A stretch of DNA of 34,104 bases from Akkermansiaceae bacterium (GCA_026461385.1 JAPJNB010000134.1:1-34104), one strand, 5' to 3'. Counted from the stretch's first letter, positions 9,060 to 17,206 are shown. Notes: generated from the letters alone by a model not told the origin. Translations and numbers: made by a program.

Positions 9060-10430
9060 ATGACTGCATCATCCGCCACTCCATCTCGTTACCGCTGGTT
9101 CGTCTGCGCTTTGATTTTCTTCGCGACCACCATCAACTACATCGACCGGCAAATCCTCTCATTGCTCAAGCCCATGCTCGATCACGACATCGGCTGGACC
9201 AACATCCAATACGGCTGGGTGAATTCATTTTTCCAAGGTGCTTACGCGATCGGTTTGCTGTGGTTCGGTCGTTACATCGACCGCGTGGGAGTGAAAAAAG
9301 GCTACCAGCTCTCGATCGTCGCATGGAGCATCGCGGCAATCCTCCACGCCCCGATCATTTTCCTCATCGGCAAGCAAATGAAGTTGCCCTCGGCGTTTGG
9401 GTGGTTGGCCGGCGATTCCGTGACGCTCATCGTGCCGAGCGCTTTTGTGGCATTCCTCGCAGCGCGGGTGCTGCTCGGATTGGCGGAAGGTGGAAATTTC
9501 CCTGCCGCCATCAAAGGCGTCACCCTGTGGTTCCCACGCCGCGAACGCGCCTTGGCCACGAGCATCTTCAACGCCGGAACCAATGCCGGTGCGATCTTCG
9601 CGCCCTTGATGGTTCCATTTCTCGCAGGGGCGTTGGGCTGGGAATCCACCTTCGTCATCGCCGGTGTGGCTGGATTTTTCTGGTTGATTCTTTGGATCCC
9701 CAAGTATGGAAATCCCGAGACTCGCCCCGAGGTCAATGCCGCGGAACTTGCGCTCATCCAAAGCGATCCAGCCGAAGCCGTCGGCGCGCCGCTGCCATGG
9801 TTGAGTGTCTTGAAATACCGCCAAGCGTGGTCATTCATCACCAGCAAGTTCCTCACCGACCCCGTTTGGTGGTTTTTCCTCAGTTGGCTTCCTGACTTCT
9901 TCAAGAAAACCCGCCACCTCGACATCAAGAACAGCTGGGTCCATTTGGTGACAATCTATGTGATCGTGACGATCCTCAGCATCGCGGGTGGCTGGTTAAC
10001 CGGATACATGATCCGGAGCGGATGGTCCGTCTCGCGGGCTCGCAAAACCGGCATGTTCGCATTCGCGGTCTTGGTCGTGCCGATCATCTTCGTGACCAAG
10101 CTTGGCGACTGGTCCGCAGTCTTGCTCATCGGCCTTGCTGGTTCCGCGCACCAAGCGTGGTCAGCAACGGTTTACACCACCGTTTCCGACATGTTCCCGA
10201 AGCGGGCGGTCGCATCGCTCATTGGCATCGGCGGGATGGTGGGCGCCATCGGCGGGATGGGCTTCCAAGTGTTTGTGGGGTGGTTGCTCGACAAATTTGA
10301 GAAAACAAACAACTCGAGCGCCGGCTACGGCATCTTGTTCGGAATTTGCGGCGCCGCTTACCTCATCGCATTCATCATCAACCACTTGCTCGCTCCCAAA
10401 TTCGAGCCCGTCACGATGAAGGAGATCTGA
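9060..10430 (+). CDS. MFS transporter, ExuT-like anion:cation symporter family
   Basis: This is a 12-helix major facilitator of about 456 residues (464 if GTG at 9036 is used). The first helix carries TTINYIDRQILSLL, the signature I associate with hexuronate transporters (ExuT) and related ACS-family sugar-acid importers. The loop-2 motif GRYIDRVGVKKGY is the MFS motif A equivalent, and RVLLGLAEGGNFPAAIK is the helix-4 signature. A longer-than-usual loop (about 105-125) lies between helices 3 and 4. A glucuronate or galacturonate substrate is plausible and would suit the CE15 esterase at 182-1405, but that is inference; no hexuronate catabolic genes are adjacent. It is convergent with queG, whose 3' end lies 24 bp away. 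Confidence 0.85.
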   Translation: MTASSATPSRYRWFVCALIFFATTINYIDRQILSLLKPMLDHDIGWTNIQYGWVNSFFQGAYAIGLLWFGRYIDRVGVKKGYQLSIVAWSIAAILHAPIIFLIGKQMKLPSAFGWLAGDSVTLIVPSAFVAFLAARVLLGLAEGGNFPAAIKGVTLWFPRRERALATSIFNAGTNAGAIFAPLMVPFLAGALGWESTFVIAGVAGFFWLILWIPKYGNPETRPEVNAAELALIQSDPAEAVGAPLPWLSVLKYRQAWSFITSKFLTDPVWWFFLSWLPDFFKKTRHLDIKNSWVHLVTIYVIVTILSIAGGWLTGYMIRSGWSVSRARKTGMFAFAVLVVPIIFVTKLGDWSAVLLIGLAGSAHQAWSATVYTTVSDMFPKRAVASLIGIGGMVGAIGGMGFQVFVGWLLDKFEKTNNSSAGYGILFGICGAAYLIAFIINHLLAPKFEPVTMKEI

Positions 10431-10454
10431 TCTCAGCACTCCCGCCGAGAATCA

Positions 10455-11486
10455 TCACTCACCGAGCCGCGCTCCGATCTGCCCGACCGCCCAGGCCGCG
10501 TGCTCGGCGATCAATGGATCGGGGTCAGTGACCGCTCGCTCAAGCGCGGGAAGGTCATCCGCCGTTCCCGTGTTGCCCAGTGCAACGCAGACATTGCGCA
10601 GGAAACGCGGACGCTTGATCCGCTTGATCGGCGACTTGGCGAACAATGCACGAAAGCCATCCTCATCGAGCGCGAGAAAATCCGTTAGGCTATTTCCAAA
10701 CACCGCCTCCCTTGCGTGAAAGGTGATTTCCCGCGACTCATGGGCGAAGCGGTTCCACGGGCAAGCATCAAGGCAGTCGTCGCAACCATAGATCCGGTCG
10801 CCCATGGCCACTCGGAACTCCTCGGGAATCGAGCCCTTATGCTCGATCGTGAGGTAGGAGACGCAGCGCCGCGCATCCAGCCGCCGAGGTGCCGTGATCG
10901 CCTGCGTGGGGCAAGCGGTGATGCAGGCGGTGCATTTCCCACAATGATCCGTGGAGGGCGCATCCGGCGATAAATCAAGCGTGGTGAGCAACTCGGCGAG
11001 AAAAAACCACGCTCCGAGCCGACGGTGAATCTGGACCGTGGATTTTCCATTCCACCCGAGGCCCGCATCACTTGCGAAGTCACGCTCTAACACCGGACCC
11101 GTATCGACGTAAAATCGTTGCACACCCCCCAGCGCCTGCAACTTCACATCGAACTCCTTCAACCGCTTTTCGATGAGATCGTGATAATCTTCATTCCACG
11201 CGTAGCGAGCAATCCGATAGCCGCCATCATGCCCAGCGGCAAACGGACTACGGCCCGGATAGTAGTTCAGCGCCAGGCAAATGACCGACTGGCACCCGGG
11301 CAACACCTCGCGTGGGTCACAGCGCCGCTGCGGATTCCGCTCCATCCATGCCATTTCCCCGTGCTTCCCCTCGCCGATCCAGTCATGGAAAAGCTCGGCA
11401 TGCGTCGCCTCCTTGGCGGGCGCGATCCTGCAATCGTCAAACCCCAGTTCCACCGCCCACGCCTTGATTTGATCCACCGGACTCAT
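10455..11486 (-). CDS. queG: Epoxyqueuosine reductase
   Basis: QueG reduces epoxyqueuosine to queuosine in the tRNA wobble position using cobalamin and two 4Fe-4S clusters. The 343-residue product shows DPREVLPGCQSVICLALNYY, the YHDLI segment, DTGPVLERDFASDAGLGW, the first ferredoxin motif CGKCTACITACP and the second CDDCLDACPW. The C-terminal 50 residues are HEAT-like, matching long QueG forms. ATG 11486 shares its A with the aroK stop (TGATG), so translation is probably coupled. GTG 11489 and TTG 11492 are alternative starts. Confidence 0.95.
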   Translation of the reverse strand: MSPVDQIKAWAVELGFDDCRIAPAKEATHAELFHDWIGEGKHGEMAWMERNPQRRCDPREVLPGCQSVICLALNYYPGRSPFAAGHDGGYRIARYAWNEDYHDLIEKRLKEFDVKLQALGGVQRFYVDTGPVLERDFASDAGLGWNGKSTVQIHRRLGAWFFLAELLTTLDLSPDAPSTDHCGKCTACITACPTQAITAPRRLDARRCVSYLTIEHKGSIPEEFRVAMGDRIYGCDDCLDACPWNRFAHESREITFHAREAVFGNSLTDFLALDEDGFRALFAKSPIKRIKRPRFLRNVCVALGNTGTADDLPALERAVTDPDPLIAEHAAWAVGQIGARLGE

Positions 11487-12052
11487 CACCAATGACCGCT
11501 GAAAAAATACCGTGCACTCTCGAGAATCCCCGTTGCCAACTCGCAGGCATCCAAGCCCGCAGTGTCCACCTGCAAGTGCGCAGCCTCTGCGTAAAGCGGC
11601 TTCCGCAACGCCAACAACGCCTCAACTCGGGCCACGGGATCCTCCGTGTGAAGCAATGGTCTCTCCCGATTTCTCCCCGTCCGATCCAAGATCACCGCAA
11701 GAGGCGCATGCAACCAAACGACATACCCAAGCCGGCGCAGAAGTTCGCGATTTCGCTCGCAGCCAATCACACCGCCTCCCGTCGAAATGATCCGACGCGG
11801 CGCATCCTCTTCTTTGAGAACCTCTAACATCAACTCCTCTAACAATTCTGTCTCCATGTCACGGAAGGCCTTTTCACCCTCCACCGCAAAAATCGCGGCA
11901 ATCGACTTGCCCGCCCGTCGCTCGATGACCTGATCCATGTCCACCAGCGAATAACCGAGCCGTTGATGCAGCTCTCGCCCGACAGTCGATTTCCCACTCC
12001 CCATGAAACCGATCAGAACAATGTTCTTCGGTGGTGGTTGTGATACGTTCAT
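11486..12052 (-). CDS. aroK: Shikimate kinase
   Basis: The enzyme phosphorylates shikimate at the 3-OH in chorismate synthesis. The 188-residue product has the Walker A GFMGSGKST at residues 15-23, the DMDQVIERRAGKSI shikimate-binding segment (about 38-51), FRDMETELL, the STGGGV loop (about 90-95), and an RNRERPLL LID arginine region. Two TGTTAGA-type heptamers lie in the segment coding residues 69-78 (11823-11844). It overlaps queG by one base. Upstream is a 147-bp divergent region shared with the SHD1-thioredoxin gene. Confidence 0.95.
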   Translation of the reverse strand: MNVSQPPPKNIVLIGFMGSGKSTVGRELHQRLGYSLVDMDQVIERRAGKSIAAIFAVEGEKAFRDMETELLEELMLEVLKEEDAPRRIISTGGGVIGCERNRELLRRLGYVVWLHAPLAVILDRTGRNRERPLLHTEDPVARVEALLALRKPLYAEAAHLQVDTAGLDACELATGILESARYFFSGHW

Positions 12053-12157
12053 GCCGACATCCTAGGCTTTCAAAACCAGATGAGGGAAATGCAAAAATCA
12101 GCCTGCTTGCCCGAAATTTCAACTCGCGTGTTGCGTTCGCGGCAGACGCGCCACCAT

Positions 12158-12178
12158 TCTGCTTGCTTCGCGGCTCAT
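12158..12178 (+). repeat. Duplicated upstream segment, copy 1 of 2
   Basis: A 21-base stretch, from TCTGCTTGC to GCGGCTCAT, lies 21 bp before the first SHD1-thioredoxin gene. It recurs exactly at 12909-12929 before the second. This shows that the tandem duplication included 5' non-coding DNA and possibly the promoter. Confidence 0.8.
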
Positions 12179-12199
12179 CTTAGAGAGGACTTCCAAAGT

Positions 12200-12874
12200 A
12201 TGAAAATCCCTTCCTTCATCAATGTTCTCTCCGCGTTCGCGCTTCTCAACCTCCCGCTGCAAGCCGAATACCGCAACTGGTCGAATACCGAGGGTGTCAC
12301 CCTCGAGGCAGAACTCGTCAAGGTGGAGGGCTCCAATGTGACCCTTCGGTTGCGCAGCGGAAAACTCACGACCTTCGCGGAGTCGAAGCTCTGCCCCGCT
12401 GACCGCGAATTTGCGAGATCCAACACCGCCAAACCCCAAGAAAAGGCGAAATCCAGCTTGCCCGCCAACCGCAAAGCCAAATGGCTCACTCGGATGGAAA
12501 AAGCGCAAGAGGAAGCGAAGGCCACCGGGCTGCCGATTCTCATCCTTTTCACCGGGACATCATGGTGCCCCTACTGCATCAAGTTGGAAAAAGAGGTCTT
12601 CTCCGAAAAAGCCTTCAAGTCGTTTGCCGATGAAAATCTCGTTCTGCTCATCGCGGATTTCGAACCAGGCGGTGAAACCAAAAACCGCGAGCTCAAGAAA
12701 CTCGCCGAGGAGTTTGGGGTCAAAGGGTACCCCACCTATTTCCTCATCGATGCCACCGGAACTCGTCTCGCCCGCGGCGGTTATCACGACGGCATCAACC
12801 CAAAATCCTTCGCAGAATGGGTCAAGCAAGCCGCACCCAACCCGAAGGACGCCAAAGCCTCGGCCGCCAAATAG
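12200..12874 (+). CDS. Secreted SHD1-thioredoxin-like protein, copy A (CxxC intact)
   Basis: The 224-residue protein begins at ATG 12200 with a signal peptide (about 1-22, ending PLQA before EYRNW). Residues 24-72 resemble the SLA1 homology domain 1 found in many Planctomycetes/Verrucomicrobia exported proteins. A charged linker (about 74-95) follows, then a thioredoxin-like domain (about 97-215) with WCPYC (Cys123, Cys126) and the cis-Pro segment VKGYPTYF. It is probably a periplasmic thiol oxidoreductase or a DUF255/thioredoxin_7-like protein; partners are unknown. The frame is open upstream to 12080, but that extension lacks a signal. The downstream paralogue at 12951 is a recent duplicate. 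Confidence 0.85.
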   Translation: MKIPSFINVLSAFALLNLPLQAEYRNWSNTEGVTLEAELVKVEGSNVTLRLRSGKLTTFAESKLCPADREFARSNTAKPQEKAKSSLPANRKAKWLTRMEKAQEEAKATGLPILILFTGTSWCPYCIKLEKEVFSEKAFKSFADENLVLLIADFEPGGETKNRELKKLAEEFGVKGYPTYFLIDATGTRLARGGYHDGINPKSFAEWVKQAAPNPKDAKASAAK

Positions 12875-12880
12875 CGCTCG

Positions 12881-12900
12881 TGGCAGACGATGGCAGACGA
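12881..12900 (+). repeat. 10-bp tandem duplication between the thioredoxin paralogues
   Basis: TGGCAGACGA occurs twice head to tail, directly after the first paralogue. A related GGCAGACG occurs at 12141, upstream of copy A, so this may mark a duplication junction. Confidence 0.6.
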
Positions 12901-12908
12901 TGCGAAAA

Positions 12909-12929
12909 TCTGCTTGCTTCGCGGCTCAT
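12909..12929 (+). repeat. Duplicated upstream segment, copy 2 of 2
   Basis: This is an exact second copy of the 21-base segment at 12158-12178. It is placed 21 bp before ATG 12951, the same spacing as in copy 1. Confidence 0.8.
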
Positions 12930-12950
12930 TTTAGAATTCCTTTGCGGCGT

Positions 12951-13592
12951 ATGAATCCCCCTTCCCTCATCAACGTTCTCTTCGCGTGCTCATTTCTCAC
13001 GCTCCCACTGCAAGCCGAATACCACACCTGGGTGAATACCGAGGGTGCCACCCTCGAGGCAGAACTGGTCAAGGTGGAGGGCTCCAATGTGACCCTTCGG
13101 TTGCGCAGCGGAAAGCTCACCACCGTCGCGGAGTCGAAGCTCTGCTCTGCTGACCGCGAATTCGCGAAATCCACCTTGCCTGCCAGCCGCACCGCAAAAT
13201 GGCTCACGCGGATGGAAAAAGCGCAAGAGGAAGCGAAGGCCACCGGGCTGCCGATTCTCATCCTTTGCACCGGAACCTCATGGAGCCCCGTCAGCATGAA
13301 GCTGGAAAAAGAAGTCTTCTCGAAAGATGCCTTCCAGACGTTTGCCGACGAAAATCTCGTCCTGTTCGTCGCGGATTTCGAGCCAGGCGGTAAAACCAAA
13401 AAACGCGAGCTCAAAAATCTCCTCGAGAAGTACGGTCCCATGAGTTTTCCCACGTATTTCCTCGTCGATGCCAACGAAAATCCCCTCGCCAAGGGCGTTT
13501 ATAACTTCGGCCTCAATCCAGAAACCTTCGCACATTGGGTCAAGAAATACGCACCCAATACGAAGGGCGCCCTAGCCTCAGCACCCAAATAG
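12951..13592 (+). CDS. Secreted SHD1-thioredoxin-like protein, copy B (CxxC lost)
   Basis: This 213-residue paralogue of the gene at 12200 has the same order: signal peptide (1-22, PLQA before EYHTW), SHD1-like domain (24-72, almost identical to copy A), then a thioredoxin fold. The active site reads WSPVS: both redox cysteines are Ser (112 and 115), so it cannot do dithiol exchange at this site. Cys106 remains. The linker is about 10 residues shorter. The reading frame is open far upstream (to 12411), but that part is copy A read out of frame. It may have become a binding or scaffold protein; expression is likely shared or similar, since the upstream segment was duplicated too. Confidence 0.85.
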   Translation: MNPPSLINVLFACSFLTLPLQAEYHTWVNTEGATLEAELVKVEGSNVTLRLRSGKLTTVAESKLCSADREFAKSTLPASRTAKWLTRMEKAQEEAKATGLPILILCTGTSWSPVSMKLEKEVFSKDAFQTFADENLVLFVADFEPGGKTKKRELKNLLEKYGPMSFPTYFLVDANENPLAKGVYNFGLNPETFAHWVKKYAPNTKGALASAPK

Positions 13593-13624
13593 CTCCCGCA
13601 CGCCAGAGACTCGATTTTTCTTGT

Positions 13625-13639
13625 TGCAAATCAGTCTCA
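13625..13639 (+). promoter_or_regulatory. Candidate Fur box ahead of feoA
   Basis: TGCAAATCAGTCTCA matches 11 of 15 positions of the 7-1-7 Fur consensus TGATAATCATTATCA. It lies 20 bp before the feoA start, where Fe(II)-Fur would block transcription. The match is by eye, not scored. Confidence 0.45.
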
Positions 13640-13659
13640 ATTAGCGATCTTGGCGGTGG

Positions 13660-13914
13660 ATGTCTCACTTCCTTGCCACCGATTTAGAAATCGATAGCGC
13701 CATGACCTTGAACCAGGTCAAGGTGGGCTGTGACGTGAAAATCCGCGTTTTGAGCGGCCCAGGCTGCGAACGCCTCCGCGATCTCGGCTTCTGCGAACAA
13801 CTGCAAGTCCGCAAACTGGCAGGCGGCAGAAATTTGATCTGCTCGATCTGCGGGACCCGCATGGCGATCAGCCGCGAACTGGCGGAGCAAGTGTTGGTTT
13901 CCCCGATCGGCTGA
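13660..13914 (+). CDS. feoA: Ferrous iron transport accessory protein FeoA
   Basis: This is a small cytosolic SH3-like protein (84 residues) needed for FeoB function. TLNQVKVGCDVKIRVLSG and LRDLGFCEQLQV, then CSICGTRMAISRELAEQVLV, follow the FeoA core pattern. GGCGGTGG precedes ATG 13660. A second in-frame ATG at 13702 would give a 70-residue form nearer the core domain. The cysteines at about 24, 33, 46, 61 and 64 are more numerous than usual. It is followed after 19 bp by feoB. Confidence 0.9.
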   Translation: MSHFLATDLEIDSAMTLNQVKVGCDVKIRVLSGPGCERLRDLGFCEQLQVRKLAGGRNLICSICGTRMAISRELAEQVLVSPIG

Positions 13915-13933
13915 CGCCTTTCGCGCACTGGCC

Positions 13934-15826
13934 ATGAACCAAGCATCCGCCCCGCCATCGACGATCGCTCTGATCGGCAACCCCAACGCTGGTAAAACCA
14001 CCCTTTTTAACGCCCTCACCGGCGCAAACCAGCGGGTTGGTAACTACGCAGGCGTCACCGTAGAGATCAAATCCGGCGAGACCTACACGCCCCACGGCCA
14101 CAAACTCCGCGTTTGGGATCTCCCAGGTTGCTACTCGCTGCGAGCAAATTCTCCCGATGAAAAAATCGCTCTCGACGCTCTAACAGGAGCCATCCCCGGT
14201 GAATCCAAACCCGATCTCGTGGTCTGCGTGGTCGATGCCTCCAACCTCGAGCGTCACCTCCAACTCGCCCTCCAAGTGCTCGAAATCGGCATCCCCTGCA
14301 TCCTCGCGCTCAACATGGTCGACGTCGCCGAACGCGCAGGATTGCGCCTCGACCCCGCGAAACTCTCCGAGGAACTCGGCATCCCAGTCGTACCCATGCA
14401 GGCCAATGCCAAGCGCGGCATCATCGAGCTCAAGCAAGCACTCCGCTTCCCATTTCCCACCGCTGCGGAGCCTCGCTGGATCGACTCATCTGAAAATCCA
14501 GCGGCATCAAGACGCGCACTCATCATCCGACTTTGCGATCTAGCAGCACGCCGTCCCGATTCCCACCAGCAAACTCGCTCCGACCAGATCGATGCGATTT
14601 TACTCCATCCCGTCTATGGCTGGATTGCTCTGTTAGGGATTTTCTTCACGCTGTTCTGGGCAATTTTTTCGTTCGCTCAAATCCCGATGGGCTGGATCGA
14701 GTCAGGCCAACGTTCGTTCGCCGCATGGATCAACACCACGATGAGCGAGGGCGACTTCCGCTCGCTCGTGGTCGATGGCGTCATCGGCGGCGTCGGCGGG
14801 GTGCTGACGTTCCTGCCACAAATCGGACTGCTGTTTTTCTTCATCGGACTGTTAGAAAGTTCGGGGTACATGGCGCGCGCTGCGTATCTCATGGACAGCG
14901 TCATGGCGAAGGTCGGCCTCAGCGGCAAAGCGTTTCTTCCGCTGTTCAGCTCGTATGCCTGCGCGATTCCTGGCATCATGGCCACACGGACGATCGACTC
15001 CGCCAAGGAACGACTCGTCACGATTTTCATCGCCCCATGGATGAGCTGTTCGGCACGATTGCCGGTGTATTTTCTCATCGTTCCACTGCTGCTGCACGAA
15101 CATGAAGGAACTTGGAAACAGGCACTCGTCCTCTTCGGGATCTACGCACTCGGCACCTCAGCCGCCTTTTTGGTCGCCAAGCTGCTACGCGGCCGACTCG
15201 GGAAAGATTCGAGCCCAGGGCATTTCCTGTTAGAACTTCCGCCCTATCGCAAACCTCAGTGGAACTATATCTTTCGCCACGTGTTTGAACGCTCGTTTTC
15301 CTTCGTCAAAAAGGCGGGAACGCTCATCCTTGGCTTGTCGATTTTACTTTGGGCACTCAGCACGTACCCCAAGTCAGCCACTGGCGACGCCGCAGATGCC
15401 TTGACTCACAGCGCGATGGGACGCATCGGAGCGATCATCGAACCCGCCGTCAAACCCCTCGGATTCGACGGTCGCATCGGCACGGCCATTCTTACCTCGT
15501 TTGCCGCGCGTGAGGTATTTGTTTCATCCATGGCCATTCTCTATCGGGTCGAGGAAACTCACGATCCGGAAGCAACACGCAAGCTGCTGCGTGATCGCCT
15601 CGCAAGCGCCAGTTGGCCGGATGGACGCCGGATCTTCACGCCACTTTCACTGGTTTCATTGCTTGTGTTTTTTATCTACGCGATGCAATGCCTCCCCACC
15701 ACCGCCGTCGTCGCGCGTGAGTCTGGATCATGGAAATGGGCCCTCGGACAATTCCTCTTCATGACGGGCTTCGCCTATGCCGCCGCACTCGTCATTTTCC
15801 AAGTCGGCAAACTCATCGGATACTAA
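13934..15826 (+). CDS. feoB: Ferrous iron transporter FeoB
   Basis: FeoB is the inner-membrane Fe(II) permease with an N-terminal GTPase. Residues 15-22 (GNPNAGKT) are G1, GNYAGVTVE is G2, DLPGCYS is G3 and LNMVD is G4. Two Gate-type repeats follow, with the iron-path cysteine segments SSYACAIPGIMATRT and APWMSCSARLPVY. At 630 residues it is shorter than the roughly 750-residue enterobacterial form, mainly in the linker after the G domain. It is flanked by feoA (19 bp before) and a Cys-rich peptide gene whose ATG lies one base after the feoB stop. Likely Fur-regulated with feoA. Confidence 0.96.
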   Translation: MNQASAPPSTIALIGNPNAGKTTLFNALTGANQRVGNYAGVTVEIKSGETYTPHGHKLRVWDLPGCYSLRANSPDEKIALDALTGAIPGESKPDLVVCVVDASNLERHLQLALQVLEIGIPCILALNMVDVAERAGLRLDPAKLSEELGIPVVPMQANAKRGIIELKQALRFPFPTAAEPRWIDSSENPAASRRALIIRLCDLAARRPDSHQQTRSDQIDAILLHPVYGWIALLGIFFTLFWAIFSFAQIPMGWIESGQRSFAAWINTTMSEGDFRSLVVDGVIGGVGGVLTFLPQIGLLFFFIGLLESSGYMARAAYLMDSVMAKVGLSGKAFLPLFSSYACAIPGIMATRTIDSAKERLVTIFIAPWMSCSARLPVYFLIVPLLLHEHEGTWKQALVLFGIYALGTSAAFLVAKLLRGRLGKDSSPGHFLLELPPYRKPQWNYIFRHVFERSFSFVKKAGTLILGLSILLWALSTYPKSATGDAADALTHSAMGRIGAIIEPAVKPLGFDGRIGTAILTSFAAREVFVSSMAILYRVEETHDPEATRKLLRDRLASASWPDGRRIFTPLSLVSLLVFFIYAMQCLPTTAVVARESGSWKWALGQFLFMTGFAYAAALVIFQVGKLIGY

Positions 15827-15827
15827 C

Positions 15828-15989
15828 ATGTTAGAACATTGGCAAACCCTCGCAGCGGCGGGTGTCGTCGCGCTCACCATCACCTTCTTTCTCGTCGGGC
15901 TCGCACGGCCAAAGAAAAAATCCAGTTGCGCCAAAGGCTGTGGCTGCGGGAAATCCTCACCAAAACCACCGAGGCATCCGAGCGTTTGA
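15828..15989 (+). CDS. FeoB-associated Cys-rich membrane mini-protein
   Basis: This is a 53-residue ORF whose ATG begins one base after the feoB stop. Residues about 9-26 form one transmembrane helix (AAAGVVALTITFFLVGLA), followed by a basic, Cys-rich tail (KKKSSCAKGCGCGKSS). This is the layout of the FeoB-associated Cys-rich membrane proteins encoded next to feoB in several phyla. A role in metal delivery or FeoB assembly is inferred from context only. The start codon overlaps a TGTTAGA heptamer. Confidence 0.8.
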   Translation: MLEHWQTLAAAGVVALTITFFLVGLARPKKKSSCAKGCGCGKSSPKPPRHPSV

Positions 15990-16025
15990 CTTGATGATGT
16001 CCTGTGGCGACTCTATTCCTAGGCC

Positions 16026-16952
16026 GTGCTGATTCGAAAAAAACTTGAGGACCTCCAGGCCCTAGGTGTCCCTCTGCACCTCGCCTTGGGCGTCTTCGAT
16101 GGCGTCCACCTCGGCCACCAGGCGGTGATCGCGCGCGCGGTGGACGCTGCGAACCGCGATGGAGGACTTGCTGGAGTTCTCACATTCGACCCACATCCGA
16201 TCCGGGTGATCGCACCCGCCAAGGCCCCATCCGCGCTACTTGAAACGCTGGAACACAAGGCGCAAGTGATGAACCGCCTCGGCGTCCAACTTTTGATTCC
16301 CCTGCATTTCGATCAAGAACTCGCTGCCATGGAGGCGACCGAATTCATCGCGAAACTGCTAACTGCACCTGTCCGAACGATCGCGGTTGGAGAAGACTGG
16401 CGGTTTGGACATCATCGCGGCGGGGACGTGACCATGCTCCAAAATGAATCCGCTATCCGTGGGTTTCGACTCGAAGCCGTACCGCCCGTGATGCACGAGG
16501 GCGAGCGCATCAGCAGCACCCGGATCCGCCAAGCAATCCGCGATGGCAATCTCGCCTCCGCCGAACAAATGTTAGGGCGCCCCTTCACGGTCACGGGCGA
16601 TGTCGTGGAAGGCAAAAAACTCGGCCGAACCATCGGGTTCCCCACTGCAAATCTTCGGACGGTCGACGCACAACTGCCGCCAAGCGGTGTCTGGGTCGTA
16701 CGCGCGGGACTCCCAGACGGTTCCATCGTCGGCGGGGTCGCAAACATCGGAGTCTGCCCAACGGTCGGCGGAACGACCCGCTCGCTGGAAGTGTACCTCC
16801 TGGATTTCCATAATGATCTCTACGGAAAAAACTTGGAAATTCAATTCCTCAACTACCTGCGTCCCGAAGCCAAATTCCCATCACTCGATGCGTTACAAAT
16901 TCAAATTCAATCAGATGCGAACATCGCGAGGGAAAATTTCAAGGCCAAATAA
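16026..16952 (+). CDS. ribF: Bifunctional riboflavin kinase / FAD synthetase
   Basis: RibF makes FMN and then FAD. In the 308-residue product the nucleotidyltransferase half (about 10-180) shows LGVFDGVHLGHQAV (HxGH-type ATP site), TFDPHP, the VGEDWRFGHHRGGD loop and ISSTRIRQAI. The kinase half (about 185-305) shows GKKLGRTIGFPTANL with the FPTAN motif, GVANIGVCPTVGG and LEVYLLDF. The start is GTG 16026; no ATG lies before the conserved core. It follows the feo operon by 36 bp, so read-through is possible. Confidence 0.95.
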   Translation: MLIRKKLEDLQALGVPLHLALGVFDGVHLGHQAVIARAVDAANRDGGLAGVLTFDPHPIRVIAPAKAPSALLETLEHKAQVMNRLGVQLLIPLHFDQELAAMEATEFIAKLLTAPVRTIAVGEDWRFGHHRGGDVTMLQNESAIRGFRLEAVPPVMHEGERISSTRIRQAIRDGNLASAEQMLGRPFTVTGDVVEGKKLGRTIGFPTANLRTVDAQLPPSGVWVVRAGLPDGSIVGGVANIGVCPTVGGTTRSLEVYLLDFHNDLYGKNLEIQFLNYLRPEAKFPSLDALQIQIQSDANIARENFKAK

Positions 16953-16983
16953 TTCATTGAAATCATCCGCTTGACTTCGGAAT

Positions 16984-16997
16984 AGTTCATGTGAACA
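16984..16997 (+). promoter_or_regulatory. Putative LexA (SOS) box within a promoter
   Basis: The sequence AGTTC-ATGT-GAACA matches 9 of 10 fixed positions of TGTTC-N4-GAACA, which I recall as the LexA motif of Verrucomicrobia. A TTGACT -35-like hexamer lies at 16971-16976, so the box would sit in or next to the -10 region and block polymerase. A wider 10-bp inverted repeat, GTTCATGTGA/TCACATGAAC (16985-16994 and 17002-17011), overlaps it and reaches into the start of the following 45-codon ORF. Confidence 0.55.
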
Positions 16998-17005
16998 CTC
17001 ATCAC

Positions 17006-17143
17006 ATGAACACAATCCCTGTGCTGATCACCCACATCCGCAAGCTCATCGAAACCCGCCTTCCGCCTCACCTGAGACCGCAACCATGTCGACGCCGGCG
17101 CTTTGAGGTTCAGCTCGAGTTTCCTTGGCAGCTAAAAAGATGA
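17006..17143 (+). CDS. Basic mini-protein downstream of a LexA-like box (45 aa, unknown)
   Basis: ATG 17006 opens a 45-codon frame ending in TGA 17141. The first 20 residues (MNTIPVLITHIRKLIETRLP) look like an amphipathic helix. They are followed by a Pro/Arg-rich turn with one Cys and RRRR (about 28-32), then a hydrophobic stretch FEVQLEFPWQL and a basic end. No family is recognised. The evidence for coding is positional: it begins 8 bp after a putative SOS operator, and no other ORF starts there before the secretin gene at 17207. It could be an SOS-induced regulator or a leader for the secretin gene. No clear Shine-Dalgarno site is visible. Confidence 0.45.
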   Translation: MNTIPVLITHIRKLIETRLPPHLRPQPCRRRRFEVQLEFPWQLKR

Positions 17144-17206
17144 ATTTTGTGGATTTTACGCTTACGCTTGCCGCTCGGTTTGCCTATGAATTGGCGGAAC
17201 ATTCGC

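Noticed and set aside
12411..12950. Upstream extension of the copy-B thioredoxin frame
   Set aside because: It is copy A read in another frame; the signal peptide and duplicated leader place the start at 12951.
16936..16963. ATTTCAA/TTGAAAT inverted repeat at the ribF stop
   Set aside because: AT-only 7-bp arms with a 14-nt loop and no T-run; too weak to call a terminator.
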